Positions 34,627-44,377 are shown, counted from the stretch's first letter. The stretch is 64,000 nt of DNA from Marinisporobacter sp. (GCA_025210525.1 JAOARP010000053.1:124001-188000); one strand, 5' to 3'. The notes: generated by a model from the sequence alone, not told the origin. A program made the numbers and translations.

Positions 34627-36048
34627 ATGTTTACTTTTATTTTATCTATTGCAATTTTAATTTTAGGTTACTTTATTTATGGTAAATTTGTGGAAAACGT
34701 TTTCGAAATTGACAATGGGAAAGTAACGCCAGCAGTATCTATGGAAGATGGTGTAGACTATATTCCAATGAGCTGGCCAAGAATTTTCTTGATTCAGTTC
34801 TTAAATATTGCAGGACTAGGACCTATATATGGAGCTATAGCAGGGGCATTATGGGGGCCAGCTGCATTTTTATGGATTGTATTTGGATGTATTTTTGCAG
34901 GAGCAGTACATGATTATTTTTCAGGTATGTTATCTATTCGCCACAAAGGAACGAGTGTATCAGAAATTGTAGGAATATACCTAGGAGATACGGCAAAGAC
35001 AATTATGAGGGTTTTTAGTGTTGTATTATTAGTATTAGTAGGTGTAGTTTTTGTAATGGGTCCAGCTGGACTTTTAGCGAATATAACAGGACTTAGTAAA
35101 ACATTATTGATCGGTATTATTATCATCTATTATTTACTTGCTACAGTACTTCCTGTAGACAAGTTAATCGGAAAGATCTATCCAATATTTGGAGCATCTT
35201 TATTGATTATGGCTGTTGGTATTGGTGTAGGGATCATTGCGAAAGGATATACAATTCCAGAGCTTACACTATCTAATCTGCATCCGAAAGGAACACCATT
35301 CTTCCCATTCTTATTCATAACGATTGCCTGTGGTGCTATATCAGGATTCCATGCAACACAATCACCTCTTATGGCTAGATGTGTAAGAAAAGAAAGTGAA
35401 GGAAGAAGAATATTTTATGGTTCGATGATTGCAGAAGGAATTATTGCTATTATTTGGGCAGCAGCAGCTATGGCGTTCTTTGGTGGAACGGAAGGATTAG
35501 CGGCAACCCTTGCAAATGGTGGACCTGGAGTTGTGGTAAATGAAATATCAACAACACTTCTTGGAGCTGTAGGTGGAATTCTTGCAATGCTTGGAGTAGT
35601 TGCTTGTCCAATAACATCAGGAGATACTGCTTTTAGAAGTGCAAGATTAGTTATTGCAGATGCTATTAATTTAAAACAAGAAAAAACAATCAATAGATTC
35701 TATATTGCTATTCCGTTATTTGCAGTAGGTGTAGCACTTACAAGAATTAATTTCGGTATTATTTGGAGATATTTCTCTTGGTCAAATCAAACCCTTGCTA
35801 TGATTGTCCTTTGGGCAGCAGCAACGTATCTAGCTCAAAAAGGGAAAAATCATTGGATTTGCAGTATACCAGCAACCTTTATGACGGGTGTTACAACAGC
35901 TTATATTTTACAAGCAAAAGAAGGATTTAAACTAGCTGCATCGCTTTCAAATATAGTAGGGATTGTTTTAGCGTTAATATTCTTTGGAATGTTTATGAGT
36001 AAAGTAAAAAAAGAAAATAAAAATATGAAAAAAGAACATGCTGCATAG
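34627..36048 (+). CDS. cstA: CstA-family carbon-starvation/pyruvate transporter
   Basis: This transporter of 473 residues has about 12-13 membrane helices. CstA signatures include PAVSMEDGVDYIPMSWPRIFLIQFLN, GPIYGAIAGALWGPAAFLWI and HDYFSGMLSIRHKG. It is shorter than the roughly 700-residue enterobacterial CstA/BtsT, as is common in Gram-positive bacteria. BtsT and CstA import pyruvate, and also peptides in some reports. The frame opens upstream at 34567, but AAAGGAGGAG fits the ATG at 34627. The LytS/LytTR pair upstream and the 21-bp array predict induction by an external carbon source. Confidence 0.9.
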   Translation: MFTFILSIAILILGYFIYGKFVENVFEIDNGKVTPAVSMEDGVDYIPMSWPRIFLIQFLNIAGLGPIYGAIAGALWGPAAFLWIVFGCIFAGAVHDYFSGMLSIRHKGTSVSEIVGIYLGDTAKTIMRVFSVVLLVLVGVVFVMGPAGLLANITGLSKTLLIGIIIIYYLLATVLPVDKLIGKIYPIFGASLLIMAVGIGVGIIAKGYTIPELTLSNLHPKGTPFFPFLFITIACGAISGFHATQSPLMARCVRKESEGRRIFYGSMIAEGIIAIIWAAAAMAFFGGTEGLAATLANGGPGVVVNEISTTLLGAVGGILAMLGVVACPITSGDTAFRSARLVIADAINLKQEKTINRFYIAIPLFAVGVALTRINFGIIWRYFSWSNQTLAMIVLWAAATYLAQKGKNHWICSIPATFMTGVTTAYILQAKEGFKLAASLSNIVGIVLALIFFGMFMSKVKKENKNMKKEHAA

Positions 36049-36054
36049 GAAGAT

Positions 36055-36090
36055 AAAAAGTAGATGATTTAGGTCATCTACTTTTTATTT
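36055..36090 (+). terminator. terminator after cstA
   Basis: AAAAAGTAGATGA pairs with TCATCTACTTTTT and is followed by ATTTT. Confidence 0.88.
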
Positions 36091-36221
36091 TGTATTTTAG
36101 TACTATAGGCCTAAAAATGCGAAAATTTGAGAAAAATTAAATAGAATTACAAATTGTTACAAAATATGACATGAATATACAGTATAATATTATGGGATAA
36201 GTATAGAAAGGTGGGAGAATA

Positions 36222-38012
36222 TTGAATGCAAGAAAAATATTTTGGAAAATGACATTAGGAATAGAAGCAATAACTTATTTAGTGGTTATTCCTGTGTCAA
36301 TATATGTGATTTATGTTTTAGGTGGATTTATTGACAAAGGATTGCTATATACAGTTATTTCGGCAACCCTTGCTATTGGATTAAATATAGCTATAGGAGT
36401 TTATATAAGGAAAAAAATAATCTATGGAGATTTACAATTATTATATGGAGCAGAAGCATTAGGAGAAAAAGAATTGGTGAACATTAAAAAAAGGTTGTTG
36501 ATTTTTCCTTTTAAAGAAGGAATGGTTATGTTTTTTAGATGGTTACTTGGTGTATCAAGTGCGTTGTTTATTGTAAATATCTTTGTACCTGCAACAAAAG
36601 AAGATTGTGTAGCCATGTCTATCTTTGCAATCATATTAGGGGCAGTGGGTTTTACGACAAATTATCTTACAGCAGAAAAAAATATTATTGATATTTTTAT
36701 TGAGAAGAAATTAGGACATATAAAAGTAGAGCATCATAGCTTTATGGAATTTGGATTATCTAAAAAAATATTTATAGGATTGTTATCTATAGTTATTATG
36801 GGGGCTTTTACATATTCTTATTTAGTATATGATATTTATTGTGGAGAGATTACTCCAGACCAGTTTATATTACATGCTATTATTGCTGCTTTTTGCATTG
36901 TTTATGTTACGTTTACGTTTTCCTATATTTTTGTAAATAATGTAAGAAAGACAATTGGACAAATTGAAGGAGCAATAAAGAGCATTGCGGCGAATGATTT
37001 AAACATTAATTTTGCTAGTGTGACAGCAGATGAAATTGGGAGTATGGGGAGACATCTCCATATTATGAAAGAAAATTTAAGACAGCTTATTCAACATATA
37101 GCAAGTAATGCAAATAATTTAAGTGCATCTTCTCAGCAGATGGCAGCTTCATCAGAGGAATCTAATTCTATGGCAGAACAGGTTACACAAATTATGGAAA
37201 AGCTTTCAAAAGGTGCTGAAGATGAAGTTGTTTTTGTAGAACAAACTACACAAACGATTCAGGATATGGCATTAAATATTGAGAAGGTTGCTAAAAGTGC
37301 TCAAACAACAAATGAAGTAGGAAAAAATGCTGAAAAAGCTGTAGAAAATGGAAAACAATCGGTAGATAAAGCTATTCAGAAAATGAGTCATGTTCAAGAT
37401 GTGATGAAAGAATCTGTTCAAGCAACAGAAGTGTTAAGAAATAATTCAAAGGAAATAGGAAATATTGTTCAAGTGATTACGGGAATTGCTGAACAGACAA
37501 ATCTTTTGGCTTTAAATGCAGCTATAGAAGCTGCTAGAGCAGGGGAATTAGGAAAAGGATTTGCTGTTGTAGCAGAAGAAGTAAGAAAGTTAGCAGAACA
37601 ATCAAGTAATGCTGCAGGGCAAATTACAGAGCTGATAGATGAAGTCCAAAAAGGAACGATCGTAGCTGTAGATCTAATGCAAAAAGGAGCAAACGCAGTA
37701 GAAGAGGGTTCTAAAACAGTTATAGATACGCAAAGTGCTTTTGATGAAATACATGAAGCCATTAATGGCATCGTAAAAGATATAGAAGAGGTATCAGTAA
37801 TGAGTCAGCAAATGGCTGCTGGATCAGAACAAATTGTAGGAACGATGAATAATGTAAGTAGACTGACTGAAGAAAGCGCTACAAATACACAACAGGTTTT
37901 TTCTTCTACGGAGGAGCAAATGGCAGCTATTGAAGAAATTGCTTCAAATGCACAAAATCTTGCACAGATAGCACAATCATTGCAACAACAAATTGGACAA
38001 TTTAATATTTAA
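36222..38012 (+). CDS. Methyl-accepting chemotaxis protein with a multi-helix membrane sensor
   Basis: This chemoreceptor of 596 residues lacks the usual large periplasmic domain. Instead it has about six membrane helices (about 12-34, 42-63, 105-125, 130-150, 185-205, 215-240) joined by short loops. A HAMP-like segment (about 243-295) and a long cytoplasmic signalling coiled coil follow. The highly conserved tip reads [21 protein letters not shown]. The ending with repeated Gln may include a methylation region. The start is TTG at 36222 after a GGGAG ribosome site. It may sense membrane state or a small hydrophobic molecule; the ligand is unknown. Confidence 0.9.
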   Translation: MNARKIFWKMTLGIEAITYLVVIPVSIYVIYVLGGFIDKGLLYTVISATLAIGLNIAIGVYIRKKIIYGDLQLLYGAEALGEKELVNIKKRLLIFPFKEGMVMFFRWLLGVSSALFIVNIFVPATKEDCVAMSIFAIILGAVGFTTNYLTAEKNIIDIFIEKKLGHIKVEHHSFMEFGLSKKIFIGLLSIVIMGAFTYSYLVYDIYCGEITPDQFILHAIIAAFCIVYVTFTFSYIFVNNVRKTIGQIEGAIKSIAANDLNINFASVTADEIGSMGRHLHIMKENLRQLIQHIASNANNLSASSQQMAASSEESNSMAEQVTQIMEKLSKGAEDEVVFVEQTTQTIQDMALNIEKVAKSAQTTNEVGKNAEKAVENGKQSVDKAIQKMSHVQDVMKESVQATEVLRNNSKEIGNIVQVITGIAEQTNLLALNAAIEAARAGELGKGFAVVAEEVRKLAEQSSNAAGQITELIDEVQKGTIVAVDLMQKGANAVEEGSKTVIDTQSAFDEIHEAINGIVKDIEEVSVMSQQMAAGSEQIVGTMNNVSRLTEESATNTQQVFSSTEEQMAAIEEIASNAQNLAQIAQSLQQQIGQFNI

Positions 38013-38028
38013 AGGAAATTTATTTTAA

Positions 38029-38054
38029 AAGGCTCCTAAGAGACTAGGAGCCTT
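38029..38054. terminator. bidirectional terminator after the chemoreceptor gene
   Basis: AAGGCTCCTA and TAGGAGCCTT form a 10-bp stem between convergent genes, flanked by A-rich and T-rich sequence. Confidence 0.75.
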
Positions 38055-38096
38055 AGTTATATCTCAATATATATAATTAGGAACATACTAAAAATT

Positions 38097-39095
38097 TTAA
38101 TATCTGTATAAGACACAGGAAGCAGTAATTCCTGAACCTACGGACCAAAAAATAATTACATCTCCTCTTTTTAATTCACCGTTATCTAAAGTTTTTGCCA
38201 GTGCAATAAATGGACTAGTGGTTCCTGTATATCCAAAGTCATCACCGATAAATGGGAATTTATGAACTTCTTCTTTTAGTTCATCTTTGATGAAATCTAT
38301 ATTTTTTTTTGCAAATTGGGATAAAAAGTATTTTTTTACATCTTTCTTTGTTAAATTATTTTGAACTAAAAGCTTCTCTATGGAATTTTTTGCACTAATA
38401 AAAGCATTGTCTGTATTGAAAGGAACCCATTGCACTAATTTGTCTTCAACGGGTAAATGATCATTATATATATTTGAAAAACCTTTAGCTGGAAGAGTGA
38501 TAAATTCATGCATAGAAGAATCTGTATACCAATCAGAATCAATAAAACCTCTATCTGAATTTTCCGTGTTTTCGAGTATTATAGCGCAGCCTGAATCTCC
38601 AAAGTTCGCATAAGGAATTTCTTCTGAATATCGTGCATACCTATTCATTTGTTCTGCACCAACAATCATTCCATATTTTATTTTAGGATTATTTTTCATA
38701 TACTGGCTGATTTGTTCAAGCGCAACTACCATACCAACGCAGTTAGAATTCATATCATAAACGATGGTTTTTTCTTTTCCATCTAAAGCATGATGAAGCT
38801 TAAGGGCATTAGTAGGCTGAACAAATTCGGGAGTGCCTGAAGAAAATACAATTAAATCCATATCTTTAGCAGTTAAGTTTGCTTTTTTTAGAGCTTTTTT
38901 AGCAGCTTCAATCCCCATTGTAAGCATATTTTCTTTTTTGTTATTAGAAATATATCTCTTACTTCTTCCTGTAAATTCTAATAATGGACGGATATCTTTT
39001 CCTTGTTTTTCAAAATGATTGATAAAAAAGTCATTCGTTATAATATTTTTAGGATGATAGTAATCAACTTCTTTGATAGCAACGTTTGTAACCAT
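38097..39095 (-). CDS. FabH-like ketoacyl-ACP synthase III with altered active site
   Basis: This thiolase-fold protein of 332 residues resembles FabH. A catalytic Cys is present at 119 in NSNCVGMVVAL. The position of the FabH His (PHQAN) reads LSQFA, and the Asn of GNTSAAS reads GYTGTTS, so the Cys-His-Asn triad is not complete. It may be a non-condensing acyltransferase or a subfamily with another His. The frame extends 29 codons upstream but the ATG at 39095 gives the family-like MVTNVAIKEVDYYHP. It is monocistronic, far from any fab cluster in the window. Confidence 0.8.
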   Translation of the reverse strand: MVTNVAIKEVDYYHPKNIITNDFFINHFEKQGKDIRPLLEFTGRSKRYISNNKKENMLTMGIEAAKKALKKANLTAKDMDLIVFSSGTPEFVQPTNALKLHHALDGKEKTIVYDMNSNCVGMVVALEQISQYMKNNPKIKYGMIVGAEQMNRYARYSEEIPYANFGDSGCAIILENTENSDRGFIDSDWYTDSSMHEFITLPAKGFSNIYNDHLPVEDKLVQWVPFNTDNAFISAKNSIEKLLVQNNLTKKDVKKYFLSQFAKKNIDFIKDELKEEVHKFPFIGDDFGYTGTTSPFIALAKTLDNGELKRGDVIIFWSVGSGITASCVLYRY

Positions 39096-39333
39096 TTTAT
39101 GATTCAACCCCTTTTGTTTAATGAGTGTAAAAAATTGATGTTTTGTGTGGCTATAAAATAGTCTTACATAATTAAGAAACAAAAGAAGAACTATAGAATA
39201 GCCTTTAGAAAAATATAGTATAAAATGAATAAAATGTCAAATAACCATATATTATGAAAAAGATTATAAATGTAAAATCCTATTGGAGTAAATTCTATTT
39301 TGGAGTGAATACTAAAGAAAAGGAGGGAAAGCT

Positions 39334-40290
39334 ATGCGTATTCGATTAGGTTATGTAGCTATTGCACTAAAGCTTCCTAAAGTAACTGCTTCTAGTCAAT
39401 TAACTTATAGTAGATATAAAAAGATTACAGAAGAAGAACAAATAAACGAATTAAAAAGAGTTACTCGGTCAAATATGGAAGATTTAATAAAAATTCTTTC
39501 TTATAATGCAGAAAATAATATTCATTTTTATAGGATTACATCTAAGCTGATCCCTCTGGCTACTCATCCAGAGGTAATGAATTGGGAGTATGAAAAATAT
39601 TTTAAAATAGATTTAAATACAATTGGAGAATTAATAAAAAAACATCATATGCGTGTAGACACGCACCCAGATCATTTTAATGTATTAAATAGTATTAGGG
39701 AAGAAGTAGTAGAAAAGACTATAAAAGAATTTCAATTACATAATTACTGGTTTAAAGCTATGAATTATAAAGAAGGAAAAATGGTGATTCATATTGGCAG
39801 TGGGCAGGGAGGAAAAGAAAAATCAATAGAGAGATTTATAAAAAACTTTTATAGATTACCTTCAGAAATTAAAAATCGTTTAATTATTGAAAATGATGAT
39901 AAATTATTTACAGCTAAAGAAACCCTAGCTCTCTGTGAAGAGATTGGTGTGCCCATGGTCCTAGATATACATCATCATATATGCAATGAGAGTAAACAGC
40001 CAATAAAAGATTTTTTAGATAGGATTTTTCATACATGGAAAGGGGAAACTTTTCCTCCTAAAATGCATATTTCAAGTCCTAAAGAAAGGGAATTCGATAA
40101 GAGACACGCTGATTATATAAACCCTCAAGATTTTATAGGTTTGGTAGAAAAATGCATACCTTATGATCAAAATATAGATATTATGCTTGAAGCAAAACAA
40201 AAAGATTTAGCTCTTTATAAACTGGTGGAGGATTTGAAAAAACAAAAACCTGATTGGAAGTGGGTAGATAATACCACCATAGAAATATAA
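39334..40290 (+). CDS. uvsE: UV damage endonuclease UvsE
   Basis: This TIM-barrel repair enzyme of 318 residues nicks DNA 5' to UV photoproducts and abasic sites. The UvdE features are visible: MRIRLGYVAIAL at the start and YRITSKLIPLATHPE. The metal-binding run HHMRVDTHPDHF, MVIHIGSGQGGK, IENDDK, LDIHHHICN and MLEAKQKD also match. The length is standard. The ATG has AAGGAGGG upstream. The enzyme is common in endospore formers and suits a spore lifestyle. Confidence 0.95.
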   Translation: MRIRLGYVAIALKLPKVTASSQLTYSRYKKITEEEQINELKRVTRSNMEDLIKILSYNAENNIHFYRITSKLIPLATHPEVMNWEYEKYFKIDLNTIGELIKKHHMRVDTHPDHFNVLNSIREEVVEKTIKEFQLHNYWFKAMNYKEGKMVIHIGSGQGGKEKSIERFIKNFYRLPSEIKNRLIIENDDKLFTAKETLALCEEIGVPMVLDIHHHICNESKQPIKDFLDRIFHTWKGETFPPKMHISSPKEREFDKRHADYINPQDFIGLVEKCIPYDQNIDIMLEAKQKDLALYKLVEDLKKQKPDWKWVDNTTIEI

Positions 40291-40309
40291 AAAATATGAA
40301 AATTTTGTA

Positions 40310-40338
40310 TTGACATATAGTGAGAATGTTTGTATAAT
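40310..40338 (+). promoter_or_regulatory. consensus promoter of the T-box operon
   Basis: TTGACA (40310), a 17-bp spacer and TATAAT (40333) match the sigma-A consensus and start the leader. Confidence 0.85.
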
Positions 40339-40369
40339 AAACACTAAATTACAAAATATATGAATTTAA

Positions 40370-40668
40370 AGTGAAGACGGAGAGAAAAATATTAAGTGTT
40401 TAACTACAGAGAGCTGACATTTGCTGAGAGTTAGTGTTAAAGCTAGTATATAATGATCACTCCCGAGCTGCCGAATCGAAAAGAAAGCTGAGTAGATGAG
40501 GATGGTTGCCTCCAATATAGGGCTAAGGTTCAAATAAGTATACAATGTACTTTATTTCGACTGGAATGAAGATGCAATATTTTATTGCGAAATAGGGTGG
40601 TACCGCGAATATAATCTTTCGTCCCTATAAATGTTCTGTGAATATTTATAGGAATGAAAGATTTTTTT
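40370..40668 (+). promoter_or_regulatory. T-box riboswitch leader
   Basis: A tRNA-sensing leader of about 300 nt is present. Stem I has CAGAGAGCTGAC and GTTAGTG (apical region) and the 3' side ATCACTCCCGAGCTG. The T-box itself is AGGGTGGTACCGCG at 40594-40607. A terminator follows at 40613-40668 (AATCTTTC with GAAAGATTTTTTT). By position, ATG at 40453-40455 is the best specifier candidate (Met), but the loop is not unambiguous and AAT is a possible alternative. Uncharged tRNA should stabilise the antiterminator and switch on the transporter downstream. Confidence 0.92.
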
Positions 40669-40778
40669 ATTGAAAAAAAGAATGCGCATTCGAATTTATA
40701 AATAGAAAGTGAGAAGCCCAAACAATACTCAAAATGTTTTTAATTTTCAAAATATTAAATCAGAAAGGAATGACAAAA

Positions 40779-42239
40779 ATGAACAGAGGAAGTTTTGGAT
40801 CAAGATTAGGAATCTTGGCAGCAGCAGCAGGATCTGCTATAGGTTTAGGTAATATATGGAAATTCCCTTTTATTACAGGACAGAATGGAGGGGCCGCATT
40901 TATATTAGTTTATTTATGTTGTATTGCATTAATCGGATTACCTGTTATGGTATCAGAATTTGTATTAGGTAGAAGAACACAAGCAAATGCAGTAGGTGCA
41001 TTTAAATCAATTGCTCCAGAAAAGCCTTGGTATATGGCTGGATATTTAGGAGTAGGAACAGCATTTGTGATATTATCTTACTATGCAATGATTGTAGGGT
41101 GGGTATTTTCATATATCTATTCAGCAGCAACAGGTGAATTAATGACAGTTATGCCAGATCAGCTAGGAGCTTATTTTGGAGGTGTAGCTTCAGGAACAAA
41201 TAGTGTGTTACTTTGGACACTACTAGTATTAATTGTAACAGGCGGTATTGTTATAGCAGGGGTAAAAGATGGCGTAGAGAAATATAGCAAAATTTTGATG
41301 CCTGCATTATTAGTACTTTTAGTAGTATTGATGATTAGATCTGTAACGTTAGATGGTGCTTATAAAGGATTAGAATTTTTATTTAAGCCAGATTTTAGTA
41401 GCTTAACAACAGCAGGAGTACTTGAAGCATTAGGACATGCATTCTTCTCGCTAAGCTTAGGAATGGGAATTATTTTAACTTATGGTAGTTATATTAATAA
41501 AAAGGAAGATATATTAAAATTAGCATTACAAGTAACTATCGCAGATACAGCCATTGCATTGATGGCGGGTGTTGTAATCTTCCCAGCAGTATTTGCATAT
41601 GGACTTGAGCCAAATGCAGGACCAGGACTTATATTTATTACATTGCCAGCGGTTTTCCAAGAAATGCCATTAGGACAATTGTTCGCTACGTTATTCTTTG
41701 TACTTATTGCAATTGCAGCCCTTACATCTACTATTTCTTTACTAGAGGTAGTTGTAGCATTTGCAACAGAAGAGTTTAAAATGTCAAGAAAGAAAGCTAC
41801 GGTTATATCTGTAGGAGCTCTTTATGCCTTAGCAACATTAAGTATACTATCTTTTGGACCATTAAGTGACTTTAAAGTTGTAGCAGGAAAAACATTCTTT
41901 GATTTATTTGATTTCTTAACATCGAATGTTACTCTTGCATTAGGTGGATTATTAGTATGCATCTTTGTAGGATGGGTATGGGGTACTGAAAATGCAGTGA
42001 AAGAGATTACAAGTAATGGATTGTTTCCATTTAAATATAAAGCTGCATATGATTTAATCATCAAGATAGTAGCACCAGCTGCCATTACGGTAATATTCTT
42101 AAATTCTACGGGATTGTTAAGTAAGCTTGTACCAGCTGATCAGATGGGTACAGTCATGTTTACAGGATTTGGAGCAATTGTTTTCATTGGAATGATTGTA
42201 TTGAATAGAAGAAATAGAATGAAAAAAGCTGATTTTTAA
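40779..42239 (+). CDS. NSS-family sodium-dependent amino-acid transporter
   Basis: This LeuT-like symporter of 486 residues has about 11-12 membrane helices. The sodium and substrate site on helix 1 is seen in LAAAAGSAIGLGNIWKFPF. The middle reads GLEFLFKPDFSSL, then LGHAFFSLSLGMG. The frame extends upstream, but the ATG at 40779 has AGAAAGGA at the right distance and the ATG at 40770 does not. The T-box leader shows that it imports the amino acid of the sensed tRNA, with methionine as a tentative suggestion. Confidence 0.94.
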   Translation: MNRGSFGSRLGILAAAAGSAIGLGNIWKFPFITGQNGGAAFILVYLCCIALIGLPVMVSEFVLGRRTQANAVGAFKSIAPEKPWYMAGYLGVGTAFVILSYYAMIVGWVFSYIYSAATGELMTVMPDQLGAYFGGVASGTNSVLLWTLLVLIVTGGIVIAGVKDGVEKYSKILMPALLVLLVVLMIRSVTLDGAYKGLEFLFKPDFSSLTTAGVLEALGHAFFSLSLGMGIILTYGSYINKKEDILKLALQVTIADTAIALMAGVVIFPAVFAYGLEPNAGPGLIFITLPAVFQEMPLGQLFATLFFVLIAIAALTSTISLLEVVVAFATEEFKMSRKKATVISVGALYALATLSILSFGPLSDFKVVAGKTFFDLFDFLTSNVTLALGGLLVCIFVGWVWGTENAVKEITSNGLFPFKYKAAYDLIIKIVAPAAITVIFLNSTGLLSKLVPADQMGTVMFTGFGAIVFIGMIVLNRRNRMKKADF

Positions 42240-42253
42240 TAAATTTAAAAGTG

Positions 42254-42291
42254 AAGCCCCTTTGTTGCTAGTTAAGTAACAAGGGGGCTTT
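42254..42291 (+). terminator. terminator after the NSS transporter gene
   Basis: AAGCCCCTTTGTT pairs with AACAAGGGGGCTT around an 11-nt loop. Confidence 0.8.
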
Positions 42292-42418
42292 GTATTTGTG
42301 TAGCTGCTTGTGGAAGAAAAAGAAATGATGTATCATGGAATATATTGGGTATTGTTGATGCGATTTTAGTTTTATACTTTATGATTTATAAAAATATATA
42401 ATAAAAGGAGACGGGAAA

Positions 42419-43348
42419 ATGAAGACCTATCAATATTTATTTGGACCTGTACCATCAAGGAGAATGGGTTTATCTATAGGGGTGAGTCCTATCCCTAGAA
42501 AATGCTGCAATTATTCATGTATATATTGTCAGCTTGGAAGAACAAATAAACTCACTAATACACGTCAAAGCTTTTTTGATACAGAAGAGATTTTAAATGA
42601 ATTCAAAGATTATTTAAAGGAAGAAATAAAATTTGATGTAGTAACAGTTGTAGGAGAGGGAGAACCTACATTATATAAAGACTTAAAAGAACTTATATTA
42701 GGTCTTAAGGAATTAACAACAAAACCTGTTGCGGTGATTACAAATGGATCTCTTTTGTATGAAGAAGAGGTAAGAGAATCTTTATATGAAGCAGATATTG
42801 TACTACCTTCTTTTGATTCTTGTGATGAAGAAACCTTTAAAAGAATTGATAGACCTTTTGGAAAGATCAAATACAAGGATGTATATGAAGGATTAATTAC
42901 TTTTTCAAAGAAGTATAAAGGAGAATTATGGGTAGAAACCATGATTATGAAAAATATAAATGATCATGAAGAAGCTTTATTAAAAATGAAGGATTTACTA
43001 AAAGAGATTGATTATGATAGATTATATATCAACACGCCTGTAAGACCACCAGCTGAAGGATGGGTAGAGGCTGCATCGAAAGAGTCTATAGAGCGGGCAG
43101 TGAATTTATTAGGGGGGATATCTATAGATATGCTCCATTCAGAAGGGTTCTTTAGTGAAGAAAAAGATGATTACAAGGCTATTCTTAGTATTATTAAGAG
43201 GCATCCTATGAATCAATATGAAATTGATAGCTTTTTAAAATCTAGAAAATGTGAGAAAATAGAAGAGATATTTGAAAATTTAAAGAAGGATGAAAATGTT
43301 GAAGTACTAGATTATAAAGGATATTTTACCTATCGCTACCGATCGTAA
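42419..43348 (+). CDS. Radical SAM protein (COG0731-like)
   Basis: This enzyme of 309 residues uses a [4Fe-4S] cluster and S-adenosylmethionine. The cluster motif is CNYSCIYC (Cx3Cx2C), preceded by FGPVPSRRMGLSIGVSPIP, which is the hallmark of the TYW1/COG0731 group. VGEGEPTLY is the GGE-like motif. A C-terminal winged-helix-like tail (about 255-309) reads RHPMNQYEIDSFL. The substrate is unknown. It is followed by a pyridoxal-kinase gene after 14 bp, which suggests an operon. Confidence 0.88.
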   Translation: MKTYQYLFGPVPSRRMGLSIGVSPIPRKCCNYSCIYCQLGRTNKLTNTRQSFFDTEEILNEFKDYLKEEIKFDVVTVVGEGEPTLYKDLKELILGLKELTTKPVAVITNGSLLYEEEVRESLYEADIVLPSFDSCDEETFKRIDRPFGKIKYKDVYEGLITFSKKYKGELWVETMIMKNINDHEEALLKMKDLLKEIDYDRLYINTPVRPPAEGWVEAASKESIERAVNLLGGISIDMLHSEGFFSEEKDDYKAILSIIKRHPMNQYEIDSFLKSRKCEKIEEIFENLKKDENVEVLDYKGYFTYRYRS

Positions 43349-43362
43349 AAGGAGGAGAACAT

Positions 43363-44238
43363 ATGCAAAGAGCTGTAAAAAGAGTTGCAGCAATCCATGA
43401 TTTATCTGGATTTGGAAGAGCTTCTTTAACCATGATTATACCTATTTTATCTACCATGAAGGTTCAAGTCTGTCCCATGCCTACAGCAGTTTTATCTACT
43501 CATACGGGAGGGTTTGAAGACTTTAGCTTTGTGGATTTGACGGATACGATGGAACAATATCTTCATCATTGGGAAAAAGTTGGGATAGAGTTTGATTGTA
43601 TTTATAGTGGTTTTTTAGGATCAACGAAACAGATTGATATTGTTTCAAAATTTATAGATGTATTTGGAAATGAAAATAATTTAAAAGTGGTAGATCCAGT
43701 AATGGGAGACAATGGGAGAATGTATGCTACTATGGATGAAGAAATGATTGAGCATATGAAAAGACTTATTGGAAAGGCAGATATTATAACTCCTAATTTT
43801 ACGGAAGCAGCATACCTTCTTGGAGAATCTTATGAAGAGAATATTTCAGAGGATAAAATGAAGGATTGGTTAATCAGATTATCGGAGATGGGACCTAGAA
43901 TAGTGATTATAACTAGTGTTCCAGATGGAGAAGGAAGTAAAAACACAAGTGTTATTGCTTATGATAAAAAGACGAATCGATTCTGGAAAGTGAGTTGTTT
44001 ATATATTCCAGCTCATTTTCCTGGCACAGGAGATGGCTTTACTAGCGTATTAGTTGGAAGCTTGCTTCAAGGAGATAGTCTTCCTGTGGCTTTAGATCGA
44101 AGTGTACAGTTTATTACATCAGCTATTCGAGCAAGCTATGGTTTTGATTATCCCCAAAGAGAAGGAGTTCTTTTAGAAAGAGTTCTTGAGAATTTGAATA
44201 TGCCTGTACTTATGAGCAGCTATGAATTATTAAAATAA
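43363..44238 (+). CDS. pdxY: Pyridoxamine/pyridoxal kinase
   Basis: This ribokinase-fold vitamin B6 kinase of 291 residues phosphorylates pyridoxal or pyridoxamine. HDLSGFGRASLTMIIPIL at the start, PTAVLSTHTGGF, VDPVMGDNG and the anion-hole/catalytic GTGDGFTS are typical of PdxK/PdxY. It has a good AGGAGG site. It lies immediately upstream of the pan leader, but that leader has its own promoter. Confidence 0.9.
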   Translation: MQRAVKRVAAIHDLSGFGRASLTMIIPILSTMKVQVCPMPTAVLSTHTGGFEDFSFVDLTDTMEQYLHHWEKVGIEFDCIYSGFLGSTKQIDIVSKFIDVFGNENNLKVVDPVMGDNGRMYATMDEEMIEHMKRLIGKADIITPNFTEAAYLLGESYEENISEDKMKDWLIRLSEMGPRIVIITSVPDGEGSKNTSVIAYDKKTNRFWKVSCLYIPAHFPGTGDGFTSVLVGSLLQGDSLPVALDRSVQFITSAIRASYGFDYPQREGVLLERVLENLNMPVLMSSYELLK

Positions 44239-44242
44239 TTAT

Positions 44243-44271
44243 TTGAATGAAATAATATTATATGCTACAAT
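44243..44271 (+). promoter_or_regulatory. promoter of the panG-panB leader
   Basis: TTGAAT (44243), a 17-bp spacer and TACAAT (44266) place the RNA start close to the first conserved leader block. Confidence 0.6.
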
Positions 44272-44277
44272 GACCTT

Positions 44278-44377
44278 AGTTGATATCGAAAGAGTCAAAC
44301 TATTATTTTTTAAATTTTAAAATGAATATGGGAAATAACGTATTTTGCACTGATCCATTGGACAGGGACGAAAGAGG
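44278..44377 (+). promoter_or_regulatory. pan RNA motif, copy 1 (panG-panB leader)
   Basis: Two conserved blocks are shared with the panD leader. The first (44280-44301) contains ATCGAAAGAGTCAAAC and the second (44346-44377) TTGGACAGGGAC. Each can fold into a 6-bp hairpin with one bulged A: AGTTGA with TC(A)AACT, and CTG(A)TCC with GGACAG. A terminator (44441-44480) follows before the gene. Bulged-A stems upstream of pantothenate genes are the description of the known pan motif of Bacillota, whose ligand is not established. Confidence 0.8.
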
